The notes beneath the pieces are model-generated. The model saw only the letters and a list, made by a program, of their open reading frames with translations. It was not told the DNA's origin and did no database searches. DNA of 64,000 nucleotides from an uncultured Pseudomonadota bacterium (GTDB taxonomy: Bacteria; Pseudomonadota; Gammaproteobacteria; Steroidobacterales; Steroidobacteraceae): positions 36,900-100,899 of the forward strand of contig CAIPVV010000001.1 of the NCBI GenBank assembly GCA_903868595.1. Reading direction: 5' to 3'. The translations under genes and the position numbers were made by a program. Of this stretch, positions 55,003-63,898 are shown in pieces; within the stretch, counting starts at the first letter, position 1; every line of letters begins with the position of its first letter.

Positions 55003-55521
55003 ATGCCCCGCAGCCTGATCAGAAAATTAGTCCCGCATCCGGACAAGCTGCGAAAGCGGTGGATCTTCCGGATGTTCGGGTCGCGGCTGGCCGACATGCA
55101 CCTCTGGGCGACGGGCCGCCGCGCCATCACCGGCGCCTTCGGCGCGGGGGTGGCGATCTGCTTCATACCGCTGCCGGTCCACATGCCCCTGGCGCTGCTC
55201 TCGGCGCTGATTTGGCGCCTGAACCTGCCGGTACTGGTCGCCACGGTGTTCATCGTGAACCCCCTGACCGTGGTGCCGATCTACTACGCGGCCTACCGGG
55301 TCGGCGCGGCGCTCGTCGGCCAGGAGCCCACGGGATTCGCGTTCCAGCTGAGCTGGGACTGGCTGCAGAACGGACTGGGCCCGCTGTGGAAACCCTTCCT
55401 GACCGGCTGCCTGGTCAGCGGCCTGGCGCTCGGCTACGCCGCCTACGCCGGCCTTGAACTGGCCTGGCGCTGGAACACCCTGCGCCGGCTGCGGGCGCGC
55501 CGGCATCGCCTCACGGGCTGA
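55003..55521 (+). CDS. DUF2062 membrane protein
   Basis: I choose ATG 55003 (172 aa), which starts MPRSLIRKLVPHPDKLR as in the family. Segments ITGAFGAGVAICFIPLPVHMPLAL, VFIVNPLTVVPIYYAAYRVG (both shortened here) and WKPFLTGCLVSGLALGY give two to four hydrophobic stretches. DUF2062 proteins are inner-membrane proteins of unknown function, often near lipid or Lol genes. It is divergent from the ExbB-like gene and overlaps lolD by 11 bp at its end. Confidence 0.88.
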   Translation: MPRSLIRKLVPHPDKLRKRWIFRMFGSRLADMHLWATGRRAITGAFGAGVAICFIPLPVHMPLALLSALIWRLNLPVLVATVFIVNPLTVVPIYYAAYRVGAALVGQEPTGFAFQLSWDWLQNGLGPLWKPFLTGCLVSGLALGYAAYAGLELAWRWNTLRRLRARRHRLTG

Positions 55522-56227
55522 GCGGCGCTTCCTCGGCCAGCCGGCCCTCCCCCAGCACCAGCACGCGCTCCATGCGCGCCGCGAGCCTGCGATCGTGCGT
55601 GACCACCACCAGGCTCGTGCCGCGCTCGCGGTTGAGCTCCAGCATCAATTCGAACACCTGCGCCGCATTGGCCCCGTCGAGGTTGCCGGTAGGCTCATCG
55701 GCCAGCACCAGGCGCGGCGTCGTCACCAGCGCGCGGGCCACGGCCGCCCGCTGGCGCTCGCCGCCGGAGAGCTGGTGCGGCCGATGCGTGAGGCGCGAGG
55801 AGAGGCCCACACGCGCCAGCAGTTCCCGCGCCGCTTGCATCGCCTGCGCAACCGGCGTGCGCCGGACCAGCAGCGGCATGGCCACGTTCTCCAGCGCCGA
55901 GAACTCCGGCAGCAGGTGATGGAACTGGTACACGAAGCCCAGCGTGCGGTTGCGCAGGTCGCAGCGCTCGCGCTCGCCCAGCGCATGGATGTCCTGCCCG
56001 TCGACCCGCACGCTGCCCTCGTCCGGCGCGTCCAGCCCCCCCAGGACCTGCAGCAGCGTGGTCTTGCCGGAGCCGGAAGCGCCCACGATGGCAATGCGCT
56101 CGCCCGCCGCGACGCTGAAGTCGAGCCCGGAGAGCACCGCCAGGCGGCCGCTGCCCTCGCTGAAGCTGCGCGCGATGCCGCTGGCCTCAAGCACCTGCGC
56201 TCCCCGGGCGAGGACGGCCTCACTCAT
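55511..56227 (-). CDS. lolD: lipoprotein-releasing ABC ATPase LolD
   Basis: The start is ATG 56227, 8 bases inside the upstream permease gene. The 238-residue ATPase has Walker A GASGSGKTT, Q-loop FVYQFHHLLPEFSALENV (the LolD motif), signature LSGGERQR, Walker B LVLADEPTGNLD and a switch His in VVTHD. With the two LolC/E permeases it extracts outer-membrane lipoproteins from the inner membrane and hands them to LolA. Confidence 0.95.
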   Translation of the reverse strand: MSEAVLARGAQVLEASGIARSFSEGSGRLAVLSGLDFSVAAGERIAIVGASGSGKTTLLQVLGGLDAPDEGSVRVDGQDIHALGERERCDLRNRTLGFVYQFHHLLPEFSALENVAMPLLVRRTPVAQAMQAARELLARVGLSSRLTHRPHQLSGGERQRAAVARALVTTPRLVLADEPTGNLDGANAAQVFELMLELNRERGTSLVVVTHDRRLAARMERVLVLGEGRLAEEAPLSP

Positions 56228-57467
56228 GGCGCAAGGCCCGCGCCGGGGCGGTCCGCGCCGCGCGCCATGCCGGATAGACGGTCGCCAGCGCGCACAGCGC
56301 GAAGGCCACCCCACCGATCTGCAGCAGGTCGGCGAGCTGCACCTGCGCGGGAAGATCACTCATGAAGTACACCTTCGCATCCAGAAACTTGTTGCCCGTC
56401 ACCCGTTCCAGTCCATGCACCAGGGACTCCAGGTTCATCGCCAGCAAGGAACCCAGGCCGATGCCCAGGCCGATGCCGGTCAGCCCGATCAGCACGCCCT
56501 GCACGGCAAAGGCCGCCAGGATGTTGCGCGGACCCGCGCCGAGCGTGCGCAGTATCGCGATATCCGTCTGCTTCTCCTTCACGATCATGACCAGGGTCGC
56601 CACGATGTTGAAGGCGGCGACGCCCACCACCATCAGCAGGATCACGAACATCATCGACTTGGTCATCTGGATGGAGCGGAAGAAGTTCGCGTGGTTGCGC
56701 GTCCAGTCGCTGACGTAGAACCCCCCGCCCAGCTGCAGCGCCAGCCGGCGCACCGTGGCCGGTGCGGCCAGCGGGTCCGCCAGCGCCAGGCGGATGCCGG
56801 TAACCTCGTTGCCCAGGCGGTAGAGGCGCGCCGCGTCCTGGATGTTGAGGAGCGCCAGGCCCCGGTCGAACTCATACATGCCGGAGCGGAAGATCCCGCT
56901 GACCTGGAAGCGGCGCATGCGCGGCACCAGTCCGGTGGGCGTCGCCGTCCCCTGCGGGGCGATCAGCACGATGGTGCTGCCCACCTTGGCACCCAGCGCC
57001 TGCGCCAGCGCCTCGCCCAGGATGATCTGGAAGCGGCCCGGCTGCAGCGACTCCAGCTTGCCTTGCAGCAGCTGGCGGCCCAGGCCCACCGCCTTGAGCT
57101 CCTCCACCGGGTCGACGCCGCGGACCTGCGCCCCGCTCAGGCGCTGCCCGCTGGCGAACATCGCCTGCGCCTCGATGTACGGCGCCGCCGCGACCACGCC
57201 CGGCTGCTGGAGCGCGGCATCGCGCGCGCCGTGCCAGTCGGCCAGCGGCCCGTCCAGCCCCATGAGCGTGGCGTGGGAGGTCACCGTCAGGATGCGCGTG
57301 CGCAGCTCCTTCTCAAAGCCGTTCATGACCGACAGCACGACGATCAGCACCGCCACGCCCAGCATCAGCCCGGCGATGCACATCAGCGAGATGAAGGAGA
57401 TGAAGCCGCGGCGCTGCGAGGCGCGCAGGTAGCGCGTGCCGATCAGCCATTCGTAGGGCGTGCTCAT
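56220..57467 (-). CDS. lolE: lipoprotein-releasing permease LolC/LolE (copy A)
   Basis: The 415-residue protein has an N-terminal helix (ISLMCIAGLMLGVAVLIVVLSVMNGFEKELRTRIL, shortened), a large periplasmic domain and three C-terminal helices. Family marks are the EWLIGTRYLRA start, FVILLMVVGVAAFNI and TDIAILRTLGAGPRNI. The neighbouring permease is its paralogue, so the two would form the LolCE heterodimer; which is C and which is E is uncertain. Confidence 0.88.
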   Translation of the reverse strand: MSTPYEWLIGTRYLRASQRRGFISFISLMCIAGLMLGVAVLIVVLSVMNGFEKELRTRILTVTSHATLMGLDGPLADWHGARDAALQQPGVVAAAPYIEAQAMFASGQRLSGAQVRGVDPVEELKAVGLGRQLLQGKLESLQPGRFQIILGEALAQALGAKVGSTIVLIAPQGTATPTGLVPRMRRFQVSGIFRSGMYEFDRGLALLNIQDAARLYRLGNEVTGIRLALADPLAAPATVRRLALQLGGGFYVSDWTRNHANFFRSIQMTKSMMFVILLMVVGVAAFNIVATLVMIVKEKQTDIAILRTLGAGPRNILAAFAVQGVLIGLTGIGLGIGLGSLLAMNLESLVHGLERVTGNKFLDAKVYFMSDLPAQVQLADLLQIGGVAFALCALATVYPAWRAARTAPARALRHE

Positions 57468-57473
57468 GCGCGG

Positions 57474-58727
57474 CTACTCATAGCGTAGCGCGTCGGCCGG
57501 CGGGGTGGCGGCCGCCCGGAACGCGGGATAGACCGTCGCCAGTGCCGTCAGCAGCAAGGCGAGCGTCGCGATAAGCCCCACATCGCCCCACTGCAGGTCC
57601 GAGGGGATGCGGGTGATGTAGTAGACGTCGGCATCCATGAGGCTCACGCCCAGCGTGCGCTCCAGGGCCGGCACGATCGTCCCGACGTTGAGCGCCAGCA
57701 CCACGCCCAGGGCAACGCCCGCCAGCACGCCGATCCAGCCGATCACCAGCCCCTGGGTCAGGAATACCGCGGCCACGCGCCGGGGACTGGCCCCCAGGGT
57801 GCGCAGGATCGCGATGTCCGTGCGCTTGTCCGAGACCACCATCACCAGCATGGCGACGATGTTGAAGGCGGCCACGGCCACGATCAGCAGCAAGATGAGG
57901 GCCATCATCGTCTTCTCGATGCGGATGGCGCGAAAGTAGCTCGCGTGGTCCTGCGTCCAGTCGCCCACGAGGAACTCGGGGCCCGCGATGCGGGCCACCC
58001 GCGCAGCCACGGCCGGCGCCTGCAGCACGTTGGCCAGGGAGAGCCTGAGGCCCGCGGCACCGGAGGCCTGGCTGCCCAGGGCCTGCAGCGTCGGCAGGGC
58101 CACGAAGGCGAGCGTTGAATCGTGGTCCTGGATGCCCGCCTCGAAGATGCCGCTGACGTGGAACTCGCGCAGCCGCCCGTTGGGCACGCCGCCCGGCCCC
58201 ACCACCGGCACCAGCAGCGTCACCGCATCGCCGATCGCCAGGCCCAGCTGGTCGGCCACGATGCGCCCGACGATGAGCCCCTCCGCGTCGCTGCGCAGCG
58301 CCTCGGCGCTGCCTTCGCTCATGAGCCTGGCCAGCCCCTGGAGCTCCGGATCCGACTCGCGCGAGGCGTCGATGCCCCGCAGCAGCAGCGGCAGCATCTC
58401 CGGGCTGTGCACGGCCAGCACCTGCAGCTCCGCATAGGGCACCACGGCGGTCACCCCGGGCTCGGCCCGCAGGCGGGCGGCGAGCGCGTGGAAGTCGGCC
58501 GCGGGGGCCTGCGGGGCGGCGGCCACGTGCACGGCAGCCGACAGCGACAGCAGGCGCTCGCGCAGCTCTCCCTCGAAGCCGTTCATGACCGACAGGATGA
58601 CGATCAGGGCGGCCACGCCCACGGCGACCCCGGCCAGGGACACCCAGGTAATGAAGGAGACGAAGAATTTGTGCGAGCGGGCGCGGACGTAGCGCAGGCC
58701 AATGGATAGCGACAGCGGGTGAAACAT
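57474..58727 (-). CDS. lolC: lipoprotein-releasing permease LolC/LolE (copy B)
   Basis: The 417-residue paralogue opens SIGLRYVRARSHKFFVSFITW, then VALIVILSVMNGFEGELRERLL (shortened), with the periplasmic domain and closing helices as in copy A, and TDIAILRTLGASPRRV. It is the first gene of lolC-lolE-lolD here, an order different from the E. coli C-D-E order. The gap to copy A is 6 bases. Confidence 0.88.
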   Translation of the reverse strand: MFHPLSLSIGLRYVRARSHKFFVSFITWVSLAGVAVGVAALIVILSVMNGFEGELRERLLSLSAAVHVAAAPQAPAADFHALAARLRAEPGVTAVVPYAELQVLAVHSPEMLPLLLRGIDASRESDPELQGLARLMSEGSAEALRSDAEGLIVGRIVADQLGLAIGDAVTLLVPVVGPGGVPNGRLREFHVSGIFEAGIQDHDSTLAFVALPTLQALGSQASGAAGLRLSLANVLQAPAVAARVARIAGPEFLVGDWTQDHASYFRAIRIEKTMMALILLLIVAVAAFNIVAMLVMVVSDKRTDIAILRTLGASPRRVAAVFLTQGLVIGWIGVLAGVALGVVLALNVGTIVPALERTLGVSLMDADVYYITRIPSDLQWGDVGLIATLALLLTALATVYPAFRAAATPPADALRYE

Positions 58728-58811
58728 GCGCGCAGGATTTAAGCACGACTACCGCCGGGGCGTCGTAACTGGATGTGATTCACACAAATTTCATTAGGTT
58801 ACCCCCCGTTG

Positions 58812-58839
58812 TTGTAGCCCCTCGGCACGGTGCTATAGT
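58812..58839 (+). promoter_or_regulatory. candidate sigma-70 promoter for the OmlA-like gene
   Basis: TTGTAG (58812-58817) and TATAGT (58834-58839) are 16 bases apart, with the ATG of the next gene 31 bases downstream and GGAG between. A short palindrome TGTGATTCACA lies just upstream (58774-58784). Confidence 0.6.
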
Positions 58840-58869
58840 CGATTTCTGAGTACTAGCGGAGCCGCGTCC

Positions 58870-59151
58870 ATGAAGATCCTTCCTGTGGCAGTCTTGGGTC
58901 TGATCGCCACGGCGGGCAGCCTGGCCTGCGCCGAGACGATCGTCGTCGACGATCAGGTCGCCGTGCGCGAGTCGAGCGTCGCCAAGCCGGCCCGCGGCGC
59001 CACCATGAAGACGGTGGAGAGCCAGTTCGGCGCCCCGGCGACCCGCCACCCGACCATCGGCAAGCCGCCGATCACCCGCTGGGACTACCCCGGCTTCTCG
59101 GTGTTCTTCGAGCACGAGCACGTCGTCCACGCGGTGGCGACCTCCCCCTGA
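58870..59151 (+). CDS. small secreted protein, SmpA/OmlA-like
   Basis: The 93-residue protein has a signal peptide ending near SLACA/E. The mature part reads GATMKTVESQFGAPATRHPTIGKP, then PITRWDYPGFSVFFEHEHVVHAV, resembling the SmpA/OmlA (BamE-like) fold. The candidate promoter above and a CGGAG ribosome site support it. It is directly upstream of mfd. Similar small proteins precede mfd in related genomes; function unknown. Confidence 0.75.
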   Translation: MKILPVAVLGLIATAGSLACAETIVVDDQVAVRESSVAKPARGATMKTVESQFGAPATRHPTIGKPPITRWDYPGFSVFFEHEHVVHAVATSP

Positions 59152-59227
59152 CCGAATCTGACTTGCCAGCCGGCGCCGCCCCGGTAAGCTGCCGCGCTGC
59201 CGCGCCGCCTGCTTACCGTCGGAGCCC

Positions 59228-62200
59228 ATGACCTCATTGCTCAACCCCGCGCGTCCCGACGCGCGCCACACCCGCGTTCGCTGGCAGGAGCTGCACGGCA
59301 GCGCCCGTGCGCTGGCGATCGCCGAGGCCGCGGCGGCGGATGACCGCCTGTACCTGGTCATCACGCCGGATGCGCGCTCGCTGGATGACCTGGAGCGGGA
59401 GCTGCGCTTCTTCGCCGGCGCGGCGCTGCCACTGCTGCACCTGCCCGACTGGGAGGTGCTGCCGTACGACCAGTTCTCCCCGCACCCGGACATCATCTCC
59501 GAACGCCTGGCGACGCTGGCCCGCCTGCCGCAGGCCGCCCGCGGCATCCTGCTGGTTGCGGCCGAGACGCTGCTGCAGCGGCTGCCGCCGCGCGAGTTCA
59601 TCCTGGCCCGCAGCTTCTCGCTCAAGACGGGCCAGAAGTTCGCCCTGGAGCAGGTGCGCGCGCAGCTGGCGCAGGCCGGCTACTACGCGGTCGCCCAGGT
59701 CGCCTCTCCCGGCGAGTACGCACTGCGCGGCTCGCTCTTCGACGTCTACCCGATGGGTACCGAGGCGCCGCTGCGCATCGACCTCTTCGACGATGAGATC
59801 GAGAGCATCCGGCACTTTGACCCGGAGACGCAGCGCTCGCTGGAGCGGATCGAGAAACTGGAGCTGCTGCCGGCGCGCGAGGTGCCGCTGGATGAGGAGG
59901 CGGTACGCAACTTCCGGCGCCGCTTCCGTACCCGCTTTGAAGGCGATCCGACGCGCTCCAGCCTCTACCGCGGCGTGAGCGAGGGCCACGCGGCGCCGGG
60001 CATCGAGTTCTACCTGCCGCTGTTCTTCGAGAAGACCGCCACGCTGTTCGACTACCTGCCCGCACGGGTCGTGGTGCTGACCGACGGCAGCATCCCGCAG
60101 GCGCTGGAAGGCGTGTGGGCGGGCATCACGGCGCGCCACGAGGACCGCCGCCACGACATCGAGCGGCCGCTGCTGGACCCGACCGAGGTCTTCCTGCCGC
60201 CGGCGCAGGTGCTGGAGCGCCTGGCCGGCAAGCCCGAGATCCTGGTGAGCCTGGGGGAGAGCGGCCCGGACCGGCTGCCGACCCAGCGCGTCGCCCTGCC
60301 GGTCGCCCCGCCCCGGGCGCTGCGCCTGGATGCCCACGCCGAGGTGCCGCTCGCACCGCTGCTGGAGTTCATGGCCAGCTTCCCCGGCCGCGTGGTGATC
60401 GGTGCGGACTCCCCTGGCCGTCGCGAGGTGCTCAACGACCTGCTGCGCGCCGCCGGCCAGCAGCCGCGGGTGCTCGGCAGCTGGCAGGAGTTCACCGCAA
60501 GCCCGGATCGCCTGAGCCTCCTCACGGCTCCCGACGTCGGGGGCCTGGCGCTGCTGAACCCGCCCGTCGCGCTGTTTGCCGACACCCAGCTGTTCGGCCA
60601 GCGGGCGCGCCAGGAGCGCCGCCGCCGCCGTGCCGCCCTGGACCCGGAGGCGATCCTGCGGGACCTGCAGGACCTGAGCGCCGGCGCGCCGGTCGTGCAC
60701 GAGGAATACGGCGTCGGCCGCTACGTGGGGCTGCAGGTGATGGAGGTCGCCGAGCAGCAGGGCGAGTTCCTGGTCATCGAGTACCAGGGCGGGGACCGCA
60801 TCTACGTGCCGGTGAGCTCGCTGCACCGGGTCAGCCGCTACACGGGCGCGGCGCCGGAATCCGCCCCGCTGCACCGCCTGGGCTCCGACCAGTGGGCCAA
60901 GGCGCGCAAGCGCGCCACCGAGCAGATCCGCGATGTCGCGGCGGAGCTGCTGGACCTGTACGCCCGCCGGCAGGCAAAGACCGCGCTGGCCCTGAAGTTC
61001 GACGAGCGCGAGTACCAGGCCTTCGCCGCCGCCTTCCCGTTCGAGGAGACCCCGGACCAGGCCGAGGCGATCGCCAAGGTGCTGGCGGACCTGGGCAGCG
61101 AGCGGCCGATGGACCGCATCGTCTGCGGCGACGTGGGCTTCGGCAAGACCGAGGTGGCCGTGCGCGCCGCCTTCGCCGCCGTGCAGGCGGGCAAGCAGGT
61201 CGCGGTGCTGGTGCCCACGACGCTGCTGGCCGAGCAGCACGTCACCACGTTCCGCGACCGCTTCGCCGACTACCCGGTGCGCATCGAGTCGCTGTCGCGC
61301 TTTCGCGCCGGCAAGGAGTCCAAGGCCACGCTGGAGGCGCTGGCCGACGGCAAGGTCGACATCGTCGTCGCTACGCACCGGCTGCTGCACGCCGATGCGC
61401 GCTTCAAGGACCTGGGGCTGCTGATCATCGACGAGGAGCACCGCTTCGGCGTGCGCGACAAGGAGCGCCTGAAGGCGCTGCGCGCCGAGGTGCACGTGCT
61501 CACGCTGACCGCGACGCCCATTCCGCGCACGCTGAACATGGCGCTGGGCGGGCTGCGCGAGCTCTCCCTCATCACCACGCCGCCGCCGGCGCGCATCGCG
61601 ATCAAGACCTTCGTCACCGAGTGGGACGGGCCCTCGATCCGCGAGGCGGCCATGCGCGAACTGCGCCGCGGCGGCCAGATCTACTTCGTGCACAACGAAG
61701 TGCAGACCATCGAGAAGATCGCCGACGACCTGCGGCAGCTGATCCCGGAGGCCAGCATCCGCGTCGGCCACGGGCAGATGCGCGAGCGGGACCTGGAGCA
61801 GCTGATGGTGGACTTCTACCACCGCCGCTTCGACATCCTGCTGTGCACGACGATCATCGAGAGCGGCATCGACGTGCCGACGGCCAACACGATCATGATC
61901 AACCGCGCCGATCGCCTGGGGCTGGCACAGCTGCACCAGCTGCGTGGCCGCGTCGGCCGCTCCCACCACCGCGCCTACGCCTACCTCATCGTGCCGTCGC
62001 GCAAGAGCCTGACCGCCGACGCGGCCCGCCGCCTGGAGGCGATCGAGTCGCTGGAGGAGCTCGGCGCAGGCTTCGTGCTGGCCACGCATGACCTGGAGAT
62101 CCGCGGCGCCGGGGAGTTCCTGGGCGAGTCGCAGAGCGGCGAGCTCACGCAGGTGGGCCTCGCGATGTACCTGGACATGCTCGAGCGCGCCGTGGCTGCG

Positions 62201-62704
62201 CTCAAGGAAGGTCGCGAACCGGACCTGAACAAGCCGCTGGCCGCCGCGACCGAAGTGAACCTGCACCTGCCGGCGCTGCTGCCGGAGGACTACGTGGCCG
62301 ACGTGCACATGCGCTTGAGCCTGTACAAGCGCCTCGCGGCCGCCGCCGACAGCCTGCAGCTGGATGAGCTGCAGGCCGAGCTCATCGACCGCTTCGGCGA
62401 GCTGCCGGCGCCGGCGGCCACGCTCGTGCGCGTGGCGCGGCTCACGCAGGCTGCGCGCGCGGCCGGCATCCGCCGCCTGGACGTGGCGCAGCAGTCCAGC
62501 TACTTCATGTTCGAGAACGAGAACCGCGTGGACCCGCAGGCGCTCATCAAGCTGATGCAGCGCGAGCCGCGGATCTACCGCCTGGAAGGTCCGCTGAAGC
62601 TGCGGGTGAACCTGGGGGCGCCGCCGGAGCTGCGCGCGGAGCTCGCGCAGACGCTGCTGCAGCGGCTGCTGGCCCCCGCCGCACCGACGCCGGGCAAGCG
62701 CTAG
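59228..62704 (+). CDS. mfd: transcription-repair coupling factor Mfd
   Basis: The 1158-residue protein has UvrB-like N-terminal domains, the RNA-polymerase-interacting CarD-like domain (VVHEEYGVGRYVGL, around 490-550), and RecG-like helicase motifs: GDVGFGKTEVA (Walker A), LLIIDEEHRFGV (DEEH), TATPIPRTLNMAL, GRVGRSHHRAYAYLI and the TRG region. The C-terminal UvrB-mimicking domain closes the protein. Mfd pushes stalled RNA polymerase off DNA lesions and recruits UvrA. The length is standard. Confidence 0.98.
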   Translation: MTSLLNPARPDARHTRVRWQELHGSARALAIAEAAAADDRLYLVITPDARSLDDLERELRFFAGAALPLLHLPDWEVLPYDQFSPHPDIISERLATLARLPQAARGILLVAAETLLQRLPPREFILARSFSLKTGQKFALEQVRAQLAQAGYYAVAQVASPGEYALRGSLFDVYPMGTEAPLRIDLFDDEIESIRHFDPETQRSLERIEKLELLPAREVPLDEEAVRNFRRRFRTRFEGDPTRSSLYRGVSEGHAAPGIEFYLPLFFEKTATLFDYLPARVVVLTDGSIPQALEGVWAGITARHEDRRHDIERPLLDPTEVFLPPAQVLERLAGKPEILVSLGESGPDRLPTQRVALPVAPPRALRLDAHAEVPLAPLLEFMASFPGRVVIGADSPGRREVLNDLLRAAGQQPRVLGSWQEFTASPDRLSLLTAPDVGGLALLNPPVALFADTQLFGQRARQERRRRRAALDPEAILRDLQDLSAGAPVVHEEYGVGRYVGLQVMEVAEQQGEFLVIEYQGGDRIYVPVSSLHRVSRYTGAAPESAPLHRLGSDQWAKARKRATEQIRDVAAELLDLYARRQAKTALALKFDEREYQAFAAAFPFEETPDQAEAIAKVLADLGSERPMDRIVCGDVGFGKTEVAVRAAFAAVQAGKQVAVLVPTTLLAEQHVTTFRDRFADYPVRIESLSRFRAGKESKATLEALADGKVDIVVATHRLLHADARFKDLGLLIIDEEHRFGVRDKERLKALRAEVHVLTLTATPIPRTLNMALGGLRELSLITTPPPARIAIKTFVTEWDGPSIREAAMRELRRGGQIYFVHNEVQTIEKIADDLRQLIPEASIRVGHGQMRERDLEQLMVDFYHRRFDILLCTTIIESGIDVPTANTIMINRADRLGLAQLHQLRGRVGRSHHRAYAYLIVPSRKSLTADAARRLEAIESLEELGAGFVLATHDLEIRGAGEFLGESQSGELTQVGLAMYLDMLERAVAALKEGREPDLNKPLAAATEVNLHLPALLPEDYVADVHMRLSLYKRLAAAADSLQLDELQAELIDRFGELPAPAATLVRVARLTQAARAAGIRRLDVAQQSSYFMFENENRVDPQALIKLMQREPRIYRLEGPLKLRVNLGAPPELRAELAQTLLQRLLAPAAPTPGKR

Positions 62705-62705
62705 A

Positions 62706-63338
62706 ATGGCCGCCATGAAGCCGCCCCGTACCCTGCCCCTGCGCCTGAGCCGCCGACAGGCCACCGCCGGCCTGCTCGCCCTGGCCTCCCAGTCGCTGCT
62801 GCCCGCCCGGGCCCAGACCAGCGACATCCCGCCCAACGTCAGCCTCTACGCGGTGGAGCTGGTGGTGTTCCGCGGCGGCGGCGGGGCTGCCGGGGAGGAC
62901 CTGGCCGCGGCCAGCCACAACCTCAACGCGGACAACGACAGCGCGACGGCGGATACCGCGCGCAGCGCGCGGCTGGCGGAGATCCTGCCGGCCCCGCGCC
63001 GCAAGCTGGGGGACGTGGCTGCGCGGCTCAACGCCAGCGGCAGCCACAAGGTCATCGCGCACGTCGCCTGGACGCAGACGGCCAGCGCCTACAACGCCGG
63101 CAGCGGGCTGACCACCGAGCAGCTGGGGCTCTCCGCCGCGGGCCTCTCGGGCCTGGTGCTGCTGGAGCGCGGCACCTACCTGCACCTGGGGTTCAACCTG
63201 GTGTACGCACCGCCGGGCGGCGGGCGCTTTGCCCTGGCGGAGATGCGGCGCGTGCGCTTTGGCGAGCGCAACTATTACGACCATCCCGCGGTGGGAATCA
63301 TCGCCGTGGTCACGCCCGGGGCGGCCGAGCAGCGCTAG
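62706..63338 (+). CDS. csiV: CsiV-like secreted protein
   Basis: The 210-residue product starts 1 base after the mfd stop (ATG 62706; a second ATG at 62715 is possible). It has an RR-type leader ending PARAQT, then YAVELVVFRG, the CsiV opening, KVIAHVAWTQ, GTYLHLGFNLVY and a closing MRRVRFGERNYYDHPAVGIIAVV (shortened). CsiV-type proteins lie after mfd in many Gammaproteobacteria; some bind peptidoglycan or PBP partners and influence cell shape. It is the end of the mfd operon. Confidence 0.85.
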   Translation: MAAMKPPRTLPLRLSRRQATAGLLALASQSLLPARAQTSDIPPNVSLYAVELVVFRGGGGAAGEDLAAASHNLNADNDSATADTARSARLAEILPAPRRKLGDVAARLNASGSHKVIAHVAWTQTASAYNAGSGLTTEQLGLSAAGLSGLVLLERGTYLHLGFNLVYAPPGGGRFALAEMRRVRFGERNYYDHPAVGIIAVVTPGAAEQR

Positions 63339-63898
63339 GAGCCTGTCGGACTGACGCTTCCTGAGCGGAGCATGATGCGCGACTCAGGTTCCGTGAGGTT
63401 CACCGGGTCGGTGGGCCGCACGCCGCCGCTGTGCGGTGCGGGCGGCTTGCCGCCTGGACGCTTGCCGCTGTCCCGGGCCTTCTGCTGGCGGGCGGCAAGC
63501 TTGGCCTCATGGACCGGCTGCTTAGCCTCGGTGACGTGCGTGCGCTCGGCGCGGGCCAGAAGCTCACCGACCTCGCGCTTTAACGGGGCCTGGATTGCGT
63601 TGGCCCGCCGGTAGGAGCGCGCGTGGTGGCGGGAGGCGTTGGCGTGCACCGTAGTGCCCTCCAGCCCGATCGTTCCCAGCTTCAGAAGCTTCATCTGCCC
63701 GGAGATCCCCAGCACCTGCACGAACAGGCTCCCAAGCTCGGGGAGGAAGCGGCGCCGGAAGGCGCAGCGCGTGTCGTGATCCGGCTGCGTGTTGGCAGCG
63801 ATGAAGCGAAAGGCCGCCGAGTCGTAGCAGGCCTGCTGGATCCTGCGGCTGGAGAAGGTGCCGGTGGCAAACCCGTAGATCAGAAGCGCGGCCAGCAT
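63335..63898 (-). pseudogene. truncated transposase coding frame
   Basis: This is the readable 187-codon part of the element above. It has no DDE-domain C-terminal half, and its last 10 residues (LRSGSVSPTGS) are read out of flanking DNA, ending in the csiV stop region. It is not expected to be active. Confidence 0.7.

Noticed and set aside
58774..58784. TGTGATTCACA as a CRP site upstream of the OmlA-like gene
   Set aside because: CRP sites have six bases between TGTGA and TCACA; here there is only one, so it is just a short palindrome.
59234..62836. 1,200-codon open frame antisense to mfd, and similar very long frames opposite fadJ-like, fdsA and other genes
   Set aside because: High-GC genes leave long antisense frames; these are Arg/Gln/Leu-rich, have no domain and lie exactly opposite well-recognised proteins.
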